Assembly: GCA_016748015.1 (NCBI GenBank)
Contig: JAAOMT010000128.1
Coordinates: forward strand, 627,538 to 691,537
DNA from: Geosiphon pyriformis
Lineage: Eukaryota > Glomeromycota > Glomeromycetes > Archaeosporales > Geosiphonaceae
DNA length: 64,000 nucleotides
Direction of reading: 5' to 3'
The notes beneath the pieces were generated by a model. That model had not been told where the DNA came from and made no database searches. It saw only the letters and a program-made list of their open reading frames with translations. This document shows, one piece after another, positions 1-11,627 of the stretch; within the stretch, counting starts at the first letter, position 1, and each line of letters begins with the position of its first letter. Position numbers and translations under genes: made by a program.

Positions 1-1855
1 ATTCCTTTAGTATTGTAAGATAACTGAGTTGAGTGTGATAGTGATTGGGTCTATGCTGACCAGAATTTCGGGGAACCAACTGGTTATTTGGATTGATTCT
101 GTTGTTTTTACTCTGCAATTGATTTTGGGATGTGAATTGATTATGTTGAACCAATCTTTTTGCTGGTACTTGATATTGTTGAGTGGGTGGTGTCTGATAT
201 GGCTGAATTGGTAAAGGTTGCTGATATTGTTGCTGCATTGGTTGTGGAGCTGATGAATAGTAACTGTTTTGATTTTGTGGTCTTGGTGAATAATAGGTTG
301 GTAGTGGAGATTGGTAATAGGATTGTTGTGGTGAAGAGTAACGTTGATTACTCCTGTTTTGTTGGTCTCTTTGTAATTTCCTACAATCTCATTTCCAGTG
401 TCCTGGAATTTCACAATAATAACAATTTTGAGGTTGGTTTTTGGATGGTGATCCAAAATTGTTTTGGTTGTGTCATTGTGGGGGTTGATACCTTTGTGAT
501 TGTTGTTGCTGTTGTTGTTGGTTTGTGAAGTAGCTTTCAACTTTTTTTGTGAGTTGGTCTATCTTTTCTTCAGCTGTTGAGCTGGTTTCTCCAATTGCAA
601 GGTTTACAAGCTTGATGTGATTTGCTTCTTCCATTGCCATTTCATAGCTCTTTACATGTTTAATAGCAGTTGCTAAGTCTGCTGGAGCATGTGGACAGAC
701 TTTTTTAATCAGTTTGTCTTTTAACTCTGCTATAAACTGATCCAGAATTTGAGCATCAAAATAGTAGTCATTGGTTTCCAATTGTTGGATTCGTCTGAGA
801 AGTTTGTTAAATCTTCCAAGATAGGTTATAACAGTTTCAGATGTTTCTTGTTTAATATTGTGAAAGTGGTTTCTGAGAGTGATAGAGGTATTGTTGTCAG
901 TAAATTGTTATAGAAAAGCATCTTTGAATGTTTGCCAGTTTTCAAATAGTTCTTCTAAATTTTCAAACCATTTTCCTGCTGTTCTTTGGAAAAAGTAGGG
1001 AATTGCTTTGAGCATTCTTGCTGCAATCCAACCATTTGCATTTCCTGCTTTTTGAACTTTGTCAAGTCATTCTTGAGGACTGGTATCATTGTCTTCACCA
1101 GTGAATTCTGGGATTTTTGCAATGTAAGCAGTTGCCATTTCTTCTTTGTTTTCTGTAATTTCTTTTGGTTCTGATTCAGTTTCTTCACTTTCCAAGCTTT
1201 CTAAATGATTACTTTCGTTTTCCTGTAAGTAATCAATGATATTGGCACTTGTTGATATTGGTTCCTGCTGTTGGGTAGGGTTTCTAAGTAACTGAAAATC
1301 TTCTGGTCTGGAGAAGCGGTTGAGTGGTGAATTTGGTGTTTGTGGTTGAACAAGTAAAATTGGAAATAGTGTAATAGAAAGTGGTAATTTGACACTGGTT
1401 TCTTGTTTAGATGTTCGCAAGTGTTTGGCAGTTGTCTTTTGTAGTGTTAGAGTGTTTGGAGTGGTTCTTGAGTATTGCTTCAATCTTTGTTTGCCTTTGT
1501 TGCTTGTTTCTGTCTCTGATTCAAAGTCAAAAAAGTATTTAGACTGTACTGAGTATTTTTTTTCACAATACACAATAATGTTAAAATTAAATTCTTGGAG
1601 GTAGGTAGCAAGTGTTTCACTGTTTAGGTTTTCTGTTTTCAATTGTGAATAGTGCACTAAATTATTGTAGAGATTGCTTCTAACTTCTAAAATGTTGTAG
1701 TTTCCAAAAAGATAATTGTTGATGTGGTTTTTAATGTATTGGTATACTGATTTCTTGACAACTTCAATTTCGTCTGAAATGTTGAATCTTTGCTTGCAGT
1801 GGGTGTAAATTAACTGGTAATACTCTAGAGTTGCTGTGTCTGGTGTGGTTACCAC
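1..1855 (-). pseudogene. Family A retrotransposon gag, decayed, 3' part cut by window edge
   Basis: This is the capsid gene of a Ty3/gypsy-like LTR element read on the minus strand. A long N-terminal part (1,067-1,855) leads into a retrotransposon-gag-like domain around 'IPEFTGEDN', and the same frame resumes at 473-781 with a Gln-rich tail. Further along, about 375-425, the minus strand encodes a zinc knuckle of the form C-Y-Y-C-x4-H-x4-C, the usual nucleic-acid-binding motif of Gag. The gene is broken: an in-frame TGA stands at 1,067-1,069 where a Trp codon is expected, another stop lies near 910, one lies at 473, and one lies inside the zinc knuckle. The matching LTR lies immediately upstream (1,901-2,852). 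Protease and polymerase would be left of the window. The assignment to Gag is confident; the exact family is not known. Confidence 0.8.
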
Positions 1856-1884
1856 TTTGAATTTGTTGTTGCTGTGTTATTTCC

Positions 1885-1898
1885 ATGGGAGAGCACCA
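1885..1898 (-). other. Putative primer binding site of family A
   Basis: On the minus strand, three bases after the LTR end, the sequence reads TGGTGCTCTCCCAT. A motif starting TGGTGCT also follows the LTRs of families B and C, which suggests a shared tRNA primer. Which tRNA cannot be decided here. Confidence 0.45.
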
Positions 1899-1900
1899 AA

Positions 1901-2852
1901 TGTTACCAGAGGTTTTTGGGTCTCTTTTCTTAAATGTTGGTAATGTTGATTTGCTGTGAATTCACGTTCTCAGGAAGTAGTTGAACCTCCAGTAACTGAA
2001 TTTATCTTCAAATTATCTCCTATAATTTGAACTGCTGGGCTTATAAGTGGAATGGCCAATTCCTTGCAGTTATTTTATGTAGTTACATTGTAGTAAATGT
2101 CAACTCTTTCCCAGGAATTGCTTATCTGGAAGCTCACTAAAAAAATGTGTAGTTACTTTGCTGTGAAAGTCAACTTTTCTACAAGAATCTCGTCTGTAGG
2201 CTACCCTAATGATTGTAATAAGAAAAAAAAAAAAAATAAAAGAAATATAAAAGAAATAGGATTTTATCAAGGGAAACGTTTTCTATTCAGGCCTGGAGTC
2301 ACTAACAGTTTACTGAAATTGGTAGCTAATCAATTTCAAAACGTTAGTTGGGTTTTGAGGATTTTCCAAGTGCAATAATTTAAAAATTTGGTTTTTCAAA
2401 TTATTTGATATTTATTTCTTTTTGTGTGTATAGGAATGGTTCTAAGTAATAAATTTAAAGTAAGATACATTTTCTTGAAGAAAAAAGCTCTTCTTTTATA
2501 CAACTTGTTGTAGTACTAGTCTATAAACTTGCACTTTTTTTCTTTGCTCAAATTTTGGCGAACTAAAGATACATTTTGATGAACTACAAGTTATTTTGCT
2601 AAACTATTAATTAATTTGGGTGAACTATTCATAATTTCGGCGAATTTTTGAATATTACAAAGTTCAGAGTATTGTGTAATTTGATCATCCTACTTTTTGT
2701 TATACTAATTAGATTATTTTAATTGAATCGTGATATGTGATAATTGATTAAATAATAAATGATAATTTGAAATAATATTAATATATTAATTAATTATAAG
2801 AATTATAAGGGTAATTTCATGCTAATTAATAGCTAAAATTTTACTGGTAACA
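1901..2852 (-). repeat. LTR of family A (5' LTR of the gag-bearing element)
   Basis: The block begins with TGTTACC and ends with GGTAACA, a perfect 7-bp inverted terminal repeat of the TG...CA type. It sits directly upstream of the gag frame on the minus strand, as a 5' LTR should. Length is 952 bp. The open frame at 2,097-2,378 lies inside it and is probably not a gene. The second LTR must lie left of the window. Confidence 0.75.
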
Positions 2853-3180
2853 ACATAGTAAATGTGGAATTCTAGGATTTCTCTCAAAGGAATTGCAAGA
2901 TTTTAGGAATTGCAAAATTCTCACACAAGGAATCACAGGATTCCAGAATTCTAAGATTCCTCTCAAAGGAATTGCAGAATTCCAGGAATTCCAGGATTCC
3001 TGACATGAAAAATTGAGGAATTAAGGAATCTTAAATATGTATGTATAGCAGTAGTATTAAGAGTTAGAAAATTAGTCAATAGGACTTAGAGTCAATTGAT
3101 TCACAGAATCAATTAGACTCATAGAATTAATTAAACTCGCAAAATCATAATTATTAAAATTACAAAAAAAAAAAGAATCC
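2853..3180. repeat. Short imperfect direct repeats, GGAATT/CCAGGATTCC type
   Basis: Between 2,865 and 3,020 variants of 'aaggaattgcagaattcc' recur about six times with changing spacing. The rest is AT-rich and holds no gene that I can see. The stretch resembles eroded repeat DNA next to the family A LTR. Confidence 0.5.
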
Positions 3181-3781
3181 TTTAGTGAGACCCTTCAGTT
3201 TAGATTTTATCTAGACAACTTTCCAAAACCAGAAATAAATAACTGTTTGTTATCTCAAACCTGCTGCCATTATCAACATTTCATGTTGATAGTAATTGAT
3301 ACTTAACCACACTGGAACAATAGCTCTTGATCACAGCTATTGATGGGATATTAACTTGTAAATTGCCTTGGCTTATTTCTTATTTTCTCTTTTATTTTTT
3401 CTTTATTTTCTTTGTTGTCTACTAACTTGATTAAAGGAATTACTTTTGAAGGACTTATAGAGGAATAAATTTACTTAAACAATACTTATTCTTGGAGGAC
3501 TTATGGAGGAACTGACATCAGGAAACAGTACTGGTATACACTTATGGAGGATATCATATCAGGAGAATCATTAACCCTCAAGCTGAGCAAGCAATTGACG
3601 AAACTATGATTTCAGGAAACTACTGATAAACTGTTACCATTGAATCTTTATCTATTATACAAAGAACTCAATTAGAAAACCTTCAAATAAAATACTTTCA
3701 GATTATTATCATTACCCATTGCTTTGAGCACCAAGTTATGGGTTTGTTATTCACTCAACACCCCAAAGACTCACTTGTAAC
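3181..3781 (-). repeat. Family C element fragment (internal leader region)
   Basis: This stretch matches 26,102-26,760 in opposite orientation. The shared parts include a hairpin, a run of TTTTATTTTCTTT-type sequence next to it, and a tail with 'agactcatagaattaatta'. At 3,724-3,733 it carries the complement of TTTGGTGCTC, the motif that follows LTR ends in this window. It holds no credible open frame and appears to be the untranslated leader of an LTR element. Matching was done by eye, so the boundaries are approximate. Confidence 0.5.
3318..3342. other. Perfect 8-bp stem / 9-nt loop hairpin in family C
   Basis: CAATAGCT and AGCTATTG face each other across a nine-base loop. The other family C copy at 26,554-26,578 keeps the stem exactly, with one loop difference when read in the same orientation. 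Confidence 0.6.
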
Positions 3782-4265
3782 AGCATGTTCAAAATAATTA
3801 AAAATAAATAAAATAACAACTTTTATCTCAATCATTCTTTTATCACTAATTTCTTTTTCTCTACTTTCAAGTATTCGAACATCTTAGAATAAAAGATTAC
3901 TTGTTGGTTAATTTTTACCCTTTTCTTGAAACATATAAGTGTAGTATTTAAAAATTATTGAATAAAACGTAACTGAAGAGCACATCTGATACTTGATATT
4001 AAATTCTAAGAGTGTCAATGTAAGACATAAAATTATACCAAATGTGATCATTTGTTAACAATACAGACTATCCCTCTACCTTCAGATTTCCCAGTTACTT
4101 TTTGAAAAGAATAGTGACTGAGATATTTTATGAGACTGATCTCACACATTAAATCCATACTTATTTAATTTGCTCTTTGAAGTTAAATTTTTTTTAATTA
4201 TTTCTATCACTCTACAATCCTGTTCTCCTTTACTATTTATTAGCTTGTTACTTCAACCTGTAACA
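3782..4265 (+). repeat. Truncated family B LTR (3' two thirds), plus orientation
   Basis: From 'agcatgttcaaaata' to the terminal 'cctgtaaca' this matches the right-hand part of the complete family B LTRs (for example 17,035-17,692). It lacks the 5' third with the 12-bp repeats and TATA box. It is in plus orientation although the coding region starting at 4,266 belongs to a minus-strand element, so it is not that element's own 3' LTR in the normal arrangement. Confidence 0.75.
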
Positions 4266-4500
4266 CTACCAATTTTTTCTCTTTTAGTAATAGTTTTCTT
4301 TGGTCTAATAACAGTATGTGTTCTACTGTTATCAATTATAGTGGTTTGTTTTCCAATGGTCAAAGTAGCATTTGGATAGTTTTTGATCCAATACTCATGG
4401 AGAGTATAAAAGGCATTTTAAATGTTTTGATCCAGAAAATAATTGTTCATATCAATTAAAAATATCTCTGTTTTGGAGATAGTGCATTTATTTATACTTG
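4266..4500 (-). pseudogene. Remnant of the third frame (ORF3) of copy B1
   Basis: The minus strand encodes the beginning of the frame that follows integrase in every family B copy, including residues equivalent to 'NNYFLDQNI' (here with a stop). The remainder is lost at the 4,265/4,266 junction. Function unknown; see copies D, F and G. Confidence 0.6.
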
Positions 4501-4509
4501 ATTTTTGCT

Positions 4510-5700
4510 GATTATTTGAGTTGGTATTACCACAACAGACAGCCAATCAGGTTGTTTATGATATTTTTTGAGTTGTGTATTGTGAACAGAATGATCATTA
4601 AAGATTGTTCTGAATTGATTTTGAAGAATATAAGAACTATTGTTCAAAACTTTGTTGACTATAAAGGGTTCTTTTTATTAGCTAGAGAACTTATCACCAT
4701 AAACATTGTCTCTGTCAGAACAGTATTCTAGTACCAAGTTACTGACACTTAAAGAGAGTGTTTTATAGGTTTTTTTTTTCTTAAGCTTTTCTTGAAACTG
4801 TTTTATCTTTTCAAAAACAATTATTTGTGCTTCTACTAAAGAGTTAAGAATGGTACCAAGTTTTTTTTGCAAAATGTCTTTGTAATTTCTTATTGTGATC
4901 TCTTCAAAAAGTATTGTTTTAATATTAGTTTCTATTGATAGTGTTGTCATGTGTTTATAAAGCAGATAAAAAAGATTATAACTTGTTATGTCATAATTTA
5001 TAGTTCTATAAGCAAACAAAGCTAAAGACAGTACTTTGTCCCATAAGTTTATTTCTTCACTGGTCTTGGCTAGAGTTTCACATAGTGTTCTATTAAAATG
5101 TTCCACTAGGCCATTTGTTTGGAGGTAATAAGAAAAGGAAAATTTATGACATATTCCCATTTTTTTACAAAGTTTTTCAACCAGTGTACTGAAAAAAGCT
5201 CTTTCTCTATTAGATAAAAGTTTTTTGGAGCAGTCATGATGGCAAATGATATCTTTATAAATGAAATTGACTATTGAGACTACTGTTTAGTCTGGGATGG
5301 CTCTTGCTTCTACTCATTTTGTAAGATAGTCGGTAGCTGTAATAATGTCTCTGTTGTCATTAGAAGTTATTGTTAAAGGTCCAACAATATCTATACCAAT
5401 TCTGTCAAATGGTTAACCAACAGAGATTGGATGAATATTTTCTTTGTGAATGGGTTTGCTTCTTCTTTGGCAAATGTCACAGGTTTTAATATATTTAGCA
5501 ATGTCTTTTTCCAAGATAGGCCAATAATAGTAAGCTAAAGTTTTTTGAATTGTCTTTGTTTTTCCAAAGTGTCCAGCTAATGAGTCAGTGTGCATATTGT
5601 ATATTACAATTTCTCATTTTTTAAATCTGATGACTCTCTAGAGACAGTTAGGATTTTTTCTGTTTTTTTTGTATAATTGGTTCTGGCAAATCAAATAAAA
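4510..5700 (-). pseudogene. Integrase region of copy B1
   Basis: The zinc-binding N-terminal domain is seen at 5,413-5,595 with the H-x-H and C-D-I-C pairing of an HHCC finger. The catalytic core and the 'TNGLVEHFNRTLCETLA' segment after it lie at about 4,950-5,400. The C-terminal part (4,678-4,950) continues toward the third frame. In-frame stops and a frame break near 5,285 disable it. As a Ty3-type integrase it would insert the cDNA copy into host chromatin. I see no chromodomain. Confidence 0.8.
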
Positions 5701-5949
5701 ATTTAATTGTTTTCGCAAATTTTCTCTTTGCTGTCAAGTATATTCTAGTGGGTATTGTCCTTTACCCAAAAATTTTATTAAGACAGAGTAGTTGTCCAAG
5801 TCTATTATTGTGTTTGTTTGTGAAGGAGTTACTAATAATTAAGTTGGTTTGGTTTGAGAGATTGTACTATTACTAAATGATAAGTCTAGAGAGAGCATCA
5901 GTGTTTTGATGATTTGCTCCTTTGCAGTGTTGAATATCATAGTTGAATT

Positions 5950-7300
5950 CATCCAAATAGAATATCTAGTGAGTTATTTGTTTGTGTTCCAGCTTTTTTT
6001 TATTGTGCAGCCAAACCAAGGCTTGATGATCTGTTACTACTAAGAATTTTGCACCAAGAAGATATTGATCCCAATAGCTAGTAGCCCAAACTACTACTAG
6101 ACATTCTTGTTCAGTAACTGAATAATTCTTTTCTGCTGGTGTGAGGGATCTACTGACATATGCTATGGCATGTTTTCTGCTATTTTCATTTTTCTGTAAA
6201 AAAATAGCACCAAGTTCATAGTCAGATATATTAATGTAAAGAATAAAAGATTGATCCAGATCTGGTTGCTTAAGAATTGGTTTAATAACAAGTTTTTCCT
6301 TCAGAATTTCAAAAGCTTTTTGTTGATGAGTGCCTCAGTAATAATTGACATTTTTTCTAAATAGCTGATTGAGAGAAAAGGCAATTTTGGAAAAATTCTT
6401 AATAAATTTGCAATAATAAGAGGCCAAACCAAGGAAAAAGTGTAGTTTAGAAACATTCATTGGTTGTCTAATGTTTTGAATTTTTTCAACTTTAGCTGGG
6501 TCAAAAAAGATTCCATCTTTTGTAATAAAATGACTAAGGAACTGGGTGGATTGGCATCCAAAGAAAAATTTGATTGAGTTGATCTTAAGGCCAGCATTTC
6601 TGAGCAGATCAAAAATCTTCTGTAAATGTTTAAGGTGTTCATCCCAGATTTTTGAATATACCATTATGTCATCCAAGTAAACCAAAACAAAGTTTTCTTT
6701 TACTGATTCAAACACTTTATTTATTAGATGTTGAAAGGTGGGAGGAGCATTGATAAGACCAAAAAGCATAACTGTGAATTCATAAATGCCATACTTGGTA
6801 ATGAAAGCAGTTTTCTTTCTGCTTTCTGGATCCATCTCTACTTGCCAAAATTCAGCAGTTAAGTCAATGGTTGAGAAGAAAGCAGCACTATTAAATTTAT
6901 CTAGCATTGCATTAATTTTGGGAAGTGTGTACATGTCTTTTATAGTAATGGCATTTAGTTGGCAGTAGTCAACACAGAAGTGTAGGGTTCCACTTTTTTT
7001 GGATATTACTACAACTGGGAAAGTCTATTTACTCTTGGTTTCTTGTATAAATCCAAGATTTTTCATCTGGTTTATCTCTTTCTTGATAAATTTATCATTG
7101 TGTTAATTAGATTGATAAGACTTCAAATAGATGGAGCAAGTTTCTTTTGTGGTGATAGTTTATTGTATTACATAGGTTCGTCCAGAGGTATCACCTTTTT
7201 TTGAGATAACTGGGCTATTTCTAGCCAACAGATTTTTGATGTCCACTTTTTTTTCTTTAGGGGAAGGTTCTCTTTGTTTTACAACTAATAATTGGATTTC
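5950..7300 (-). pseudogene. Reverse transcriptase and RNase H region of copy B1
   Basis: The polymerase core is open over 199 codons (6,335-6,934). It shows 'FFSTIDLTAEFWQ', the 'FGLINAPPTFQ' segment and an intact Y-L-D-D catalytic motif at 6,668-6,679, the only intact one among the four copies that keep this region. RNase H follows at about 5,950-6,330 with 'NYSVTEQECLVVVWA'. Upstream frames (7,000-7,300) are broken by stops, so no active polyprotein can be made. Confidence 0.85.
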
Positions 7301-7689
7301 AGGTAGTTCATTTTAAAGGACTTTTGTATTTCTTTAAGTTCTTTTCAAGGTATTAAGCTAATTGGTTCTCAATTTTTGTAATAGATTAGACAGGATTTGC
7401 ATTCATCACTTGGTAAATACAAAGGTTTATTACACCAGCACTGTGCACAAGAGCCATGCTACCAATAACTGTATTTGGCTTTCTTGCAAGGTTTTTTGTC
7501 AAAGGTTCTTCTAAGGATATCATAGTAGGACCAGCAAATCAGCTTGCTATTTATCATAATTTCTTTTTTGTCAGCTTTAATATTGTCTAGTGGCTTGCCA
7601 TTGCTGGTAAAGATAATATAGGCAAATTCAGCAGTTTTTTTTTGTTCTTTTTAATCTTCATTATCATCGTTCTTATCATTATCTGATTC

Positions 7690-8470
7690 ATCTGATTGTT
7701 TTTTTTCCTGGTTCTGTTAGGTTACTAAAGGAGTTGTCCAATAATAGCACTTAACCACAATGGGTTTCTCACCACATCTGATGGTTAGTTCACAGAGTTC
7801 ATAATCAAGCAAAGCTTTTGCTTTCTTGAGCCATTCATTGCCAACTATTATGATGTATTTTTTTGCTTCAGATACTTCCATGTCAGTTTTAATGCTGATG
7901 CCATTGATTCGAACAGGAACAGTTTTGGCTATGCCCAGACCTTTTTTTTTGTCACCATGTACATTGATTATTGGTTTTGTGGACAGTTCATCAATTTTTC
8001 TGCCAATTGCTTTTAAAAAGTGTTTGGCAATAACACTAACAGATGATTTACTGTTCAGGATCAAATCAATAAAATAGCCAGCCACTTGGGCTTTGCAAAT
8101 CAGAGGAGTGACATTGCTGTTATTAGCAAGTTTAACTTAACAAGAGCACTTGTTGGTTTTTGGTGTTTTTTTCTTTGGTATTAATGATTTGTGAAGATCT
8201 TTTCTAAATTAAGGATGAGTCATTAACTGGCTAAAGATAATATAAGCAGGAGTTTCTATGAGATCTTTGACAACAGAATATGGTCCAGATTTTTGTACAA
8301 TTTTTGAAGATTCTAACTTTAGAGGATTTTTAAAAACTTTAGCTTTTGGTAGCTTATTGTTATTAGCAATTGATGTGGAGGCTTTCTTTGGATCTATAAC
8401 GAAATCAATCTTGGCTTTTTTTTTTTTTCTTGTTGGTTCAGAAGTATTAATTGCTAGTTCATTCATGTCA
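7690..8470 (-). pseudogene. Retropepsin-like protease region of copy B1
   Basis: The segment 7,717-8,085 has the fold signature of a retroviral-type aspartic protease, 'GYFIDLILxSxxSV', but the catalytic D-S-G triplet reads N-S-K at 8,047-8,055, so the enzyme is dead. Upstream (8,209-8,466) is a basic linker that precedes protease in all copies. Copy D keeps D-S-G, which shows what was lost. Confidence 0.75.
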
Positions 8471-8559
8471 TGATTATCATTAGTTAGGTTAAAAACATAA
8501 AAAGAGTTTTTTTCTGGTTGGCTTGCACTCTCACTCTTTGAAGATGCATCTACCAGTTT

Positions 8560-10090
8560 AAAGGCTGATAAACAGTGGCTTCTACTAGGGAATTTTCTTC
8601 AAAGAAATTGATGTTAACATGGTTGGGTTTTGGATTGGGAATATTATTATTGTTGGGTCTGTTATTCTGGGTGTCATTATTTCTAGGAGCTGGAAGGAAC
8701 AATAGAGAATTGTTACATTTTTTTGAAAAATGTCCAGTTAATCCACAGTGATAGCATACAGATGGGCCATGATTTTGCTGTCTTTGATATGATAGTTGTT
8801 GGGACTGATTGAAGTAGGGTTCAAATCTGGGTCTTTGGGGTTGTTGATTTTCTCTAACTGCTTAGACTAAAAGTTTCAGTAGCCAGACAAGATTTGCTGT
8901 AAGCCTATCTATTAACTGTTTATTTGAATTTTGAGTTTGGGCAGCAAAAAAGATAGCAGCCATTTGTGGAGCAGGAGCAATAATAGGAGCAGAAGCAAAA
9001 ACTAGAAGAGTAAATTTCAGATGTATCCTTTGGTTATCTTCTATTCTTTGTGCCAGTTCAATAGCCATGTTCATTGTTAGGTTGTCTTTTAAAGTCAAGA
9101 GAGGCCAAAGAGCATATGATAAATCAGTTTTTAATCTTTTTGTGAAGAAATAGATCTTTTGCTCTTTTGTCCAGTTTCTTTCAGAGTTTACATGTTTGAT
9201 TAGCTTTCTAATAGCTTTGGCATATTCAGTCACTACTTCTCCAGAGTCTTGGATTCTTTTTTTCAATTCCATGCATCATTTGGATATTAATATTGGAGTT
9301 CTGAACTTGGTCTCAAACTGGATAATGAAAGAGGTATTTTTTTCTCCAGTATTGGTTGGTGTCCATCTGATTATTTGGTGTTGAGCATTGGCATCTGTTT
9401 CTTGTAAGAACCAGGTAGCAGAAGAGTCTTGGAGATAGCCACCAACAATTTGGAACTTGTATTTTTTATCATACTAGTTGGCTGTGACAGCTCTTTTAAA
9501 ATCATCCAACCATTCAATTGGATCTTGTGCATTACCTCTAAATAGTGGTAGTGGGGTATTGTTTTTTCTTTGTAGAGCAGTTTGTATACCTTGGAGGGCG
9601 ACCAGAATGTTTGCTTGCATGGGGTTATTAGTCATTGGTTCAGAGATAACTGTTTGTGTAGATAAGTCTAATTCACTTGATAAAAAGTCAAAAACAAGGG
9701 CAGTTTGGTAGCTTTCTTCTTCTGTTTCAAAGGGAGTTTCAGTTGCTTGATGGGCAGCAATTCAAATATGGATTTGATGATTCAGATATTCGGAATCAGA
9801 GAGCTGTTGTTCAAAGATTGTGGAGTATAAAAGTTGATTGATGCTGTTGTTTCTTTCTTCAAAGTTGTCTTCAAAATAAGTTTGATCAAAGTAATAAGTT
9901 ATATAGGCTGTGTAGATTTCAGCTGAATGCTTGTTCAGGAACCAGTTCCAAAAATCTTGGAATTGTCTACTGGATTGATCTTCAATGGAGAAGCGAATCA
10001 AGCAGGAGGACAAAAGATTGAATTCAATAAAGTCTAGATTATTTTTGTTGTGTGCTTCAAAATGTTTTTCTGATTATTGTGGCAGGTATA
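8560..10090 (-). pseudogene. Gag of copy B1
   Basis: Capsid-like frames at 9,762-10,013 and 8,862-9,272 match the gag of copies D, B2 and G. A complete zinc knuckle C-Y-H-C-x4-H-x4-C is encoded at 8,715-8,756. Stops (for example at about 10,072) and frame changes separate the pieces. Confidence 0.8.
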
Positions 10091-10155
10091 AATAATCACC
10101 CATACAATAGAAAACAAAGTGGATTTTGACAATCTTACAGAGAGCACCACTTTTA

Positions 10156-10854
10156 TGTTACAGGTTGGAATAATAAACTAATAGATAGCAAGAGAGAATA
10201 GGATTGTAAGGTGATGAAAGGAGTCAAATAGATTTCAACTTCAAAGAACAAATTAAATAAGTATGGATTTAATGTGTAAGATCAGTTTCATAAAATATCT
10301 TAGTCACTATACTTTTCAAAGATAACTGAAGAATCTGAAGGTAAAGAGATAGTCCATATTATTAACAAATAATCACACTTGATATAATTTTATGCTTCAT
10401 GTTGGCATTTTTAAAATTCAATATCAAGTATCAGATGTGCTTTTCAGTCACATTTTATTCAATAATCTTCAAATACTACACATATATGTTTCAGGAAAAG
10501 GTTAAGGAATAACCAACAAGTACTTTTTTATTCTAAGATGTTCAGATACTTGAAGGTAGAGAAAGAAAATTTAGTGATAAAAGAATAATTGAGATGAAAG
10601 TTGTTATTTTATTTATTTTTGATTATTTTAAACATGCTTTTCTATAGCTAAGAGATTTATTACTTATATAGCTGTCAAAAGTGGTCAATAATCAGGTTAA
10701 TGATTAGGTCAATAATCAGATCAATGATCAGATCAATGGTCAAGTCATTGATCAGATCAATAATCACTATTTAAAAATAATATGGTTAATTTATATGACA
10801 TTAGTGGCTAATACATGTGATAATTAATAAGAAGTATAAGTTTTAACCATAACA
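10156..10854 (-). repeat. 5' LTR of copy B1
   Basis: In minus orientation it runs from TGTTATGG to CCTGTAACA. It contains about seven 12-bp units (consensus RATGATCAGGTY) at 10,683-10,768, just upstream of a TATATAAG-type box in the direction of transcription. The bases after it on the minus strand include TGGTGCTCTCTG, the putative primer site. Confidence 0.85.
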
Positions 10855-11134
10855 GTACTTTGTAATGTATCTTTAGGTACTTTTTTTAATAACATCAAAA
10901 TCTCTCTTAATATTTTTGGTGTTGTTACTTTAGTTAAGTTGAAGCCTGCTGGTTTGTAACAATATGCTATAATTCAGTTTAAAGACTTTTATTCTGCTGC
11001 AGCTGCTCTTACTCAATAGTCAGTGCTGGTTAGAAAAAACAGTATTAGGATTCTACCTTTAGTTAATCAAAGAGAGATTATTATCTCAAAAAATGCTTTT
11101 AAAGCTAAGTTGGTCAATTTCTTTTTTGGCTGTA
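10855..11134 (+). pseudogene. LINE ORF1 fragment, part upstream of the transposon insertion
   Basis: The plus strand encodes a stretch with 'LVKLKPAGL', 'VLVRKNSIRILPLVNQ' and ends 'AKLVNFFFGC'. I recognise this as the N-terminal part of the LINE ORF1 common in Rhizophagus-like genomes, an RNA-binding accessory protein. Several stops are present. The frame continues at 15,402 after the inserted pogo element: the last codons before 11,134 and the first after 15,403 join in frame through the duplicated TA. Confidence 0.7.
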
Positions 11135-11627
11135 CAATAAACTCTCTTTATAGTCCCTCTGGTTATAGTCACTATCTTCTTATAATCACATTTTTTTAAA
11201 AGCCAAAACCATTTATATATAATATTATCTCTTTATAGTTACTTTTACTATATATATCTCCTTATAATTCCTATCTCCACAAATATGATAGCAGAATATA
11301 AGTAATTTCCACTTTCTATAGTCACACTATAATTATATAATATTAGATATAAACATCAGATATCATCTCATATTTAATTAGACATGTACAGTTAGAAAAA
11401 TTTCCCAATTTGTCAATGAAAATTATTCTTTTTATGATAGTAAAAAAAATTAGAAAAGTTTCTGGAAATAATTGTAGAATACTAAACAAAATTTCTGAAA
11501 TATTATAATATTCAATTACTCTTCTTCTTTATAAGCTGCCATTACCATTAAAAGACAATGACAAAACTATTATATCTGGCTTATTGTTTGTGGATATTAT
11601 GAGAGTTTTAATAATAGTTAACATATG

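Larger units (their letters stand above)
4266..10854 (-). mobile_element. Ty3/gypsy-type element copy B1, 3' end missing
   Basis: On the minus strand the order is 5' LTR (10,156-10,854), gag, protease, reverse transcriptase, RNase H, integrase and the start of a third frame, the canonical Ty3/gypsy order. About 465 bp at the 3' end and the 3' LTR are missing compared with copy G (38,004-44,260); a plus-oriented LTR piece abuts instead. Many stop codons interrupt all frames. No target duplication can be seen. Confidence 0.85.

Noticed and set aside
160-528. 122-codon plus-strand frame in the family A gag region
   Set aside because: It is the antisense shadow of the Gln/Asn-rich gag tail; its Val-rich composition follows from that.
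7-540. 177-codon minus frame rich in His, Asn and Thr
   Set aside because: It is a shifted frame over the gag zinc-knuckle region; the real zinc knuckle is in another frame.
2097-2378. 93-codon plus frame
   Set aside because: It lies inside the family A LTR, contains a poly-Lys run from an A-tract, and matches no family.
10683-10768. Regular 12-bp repeats that could be mistaken for a CRISPR array
   Set aside because: Units follow each other without spacers, are too short, and lie inside LTRs of a eukaryotic retrotransposon.
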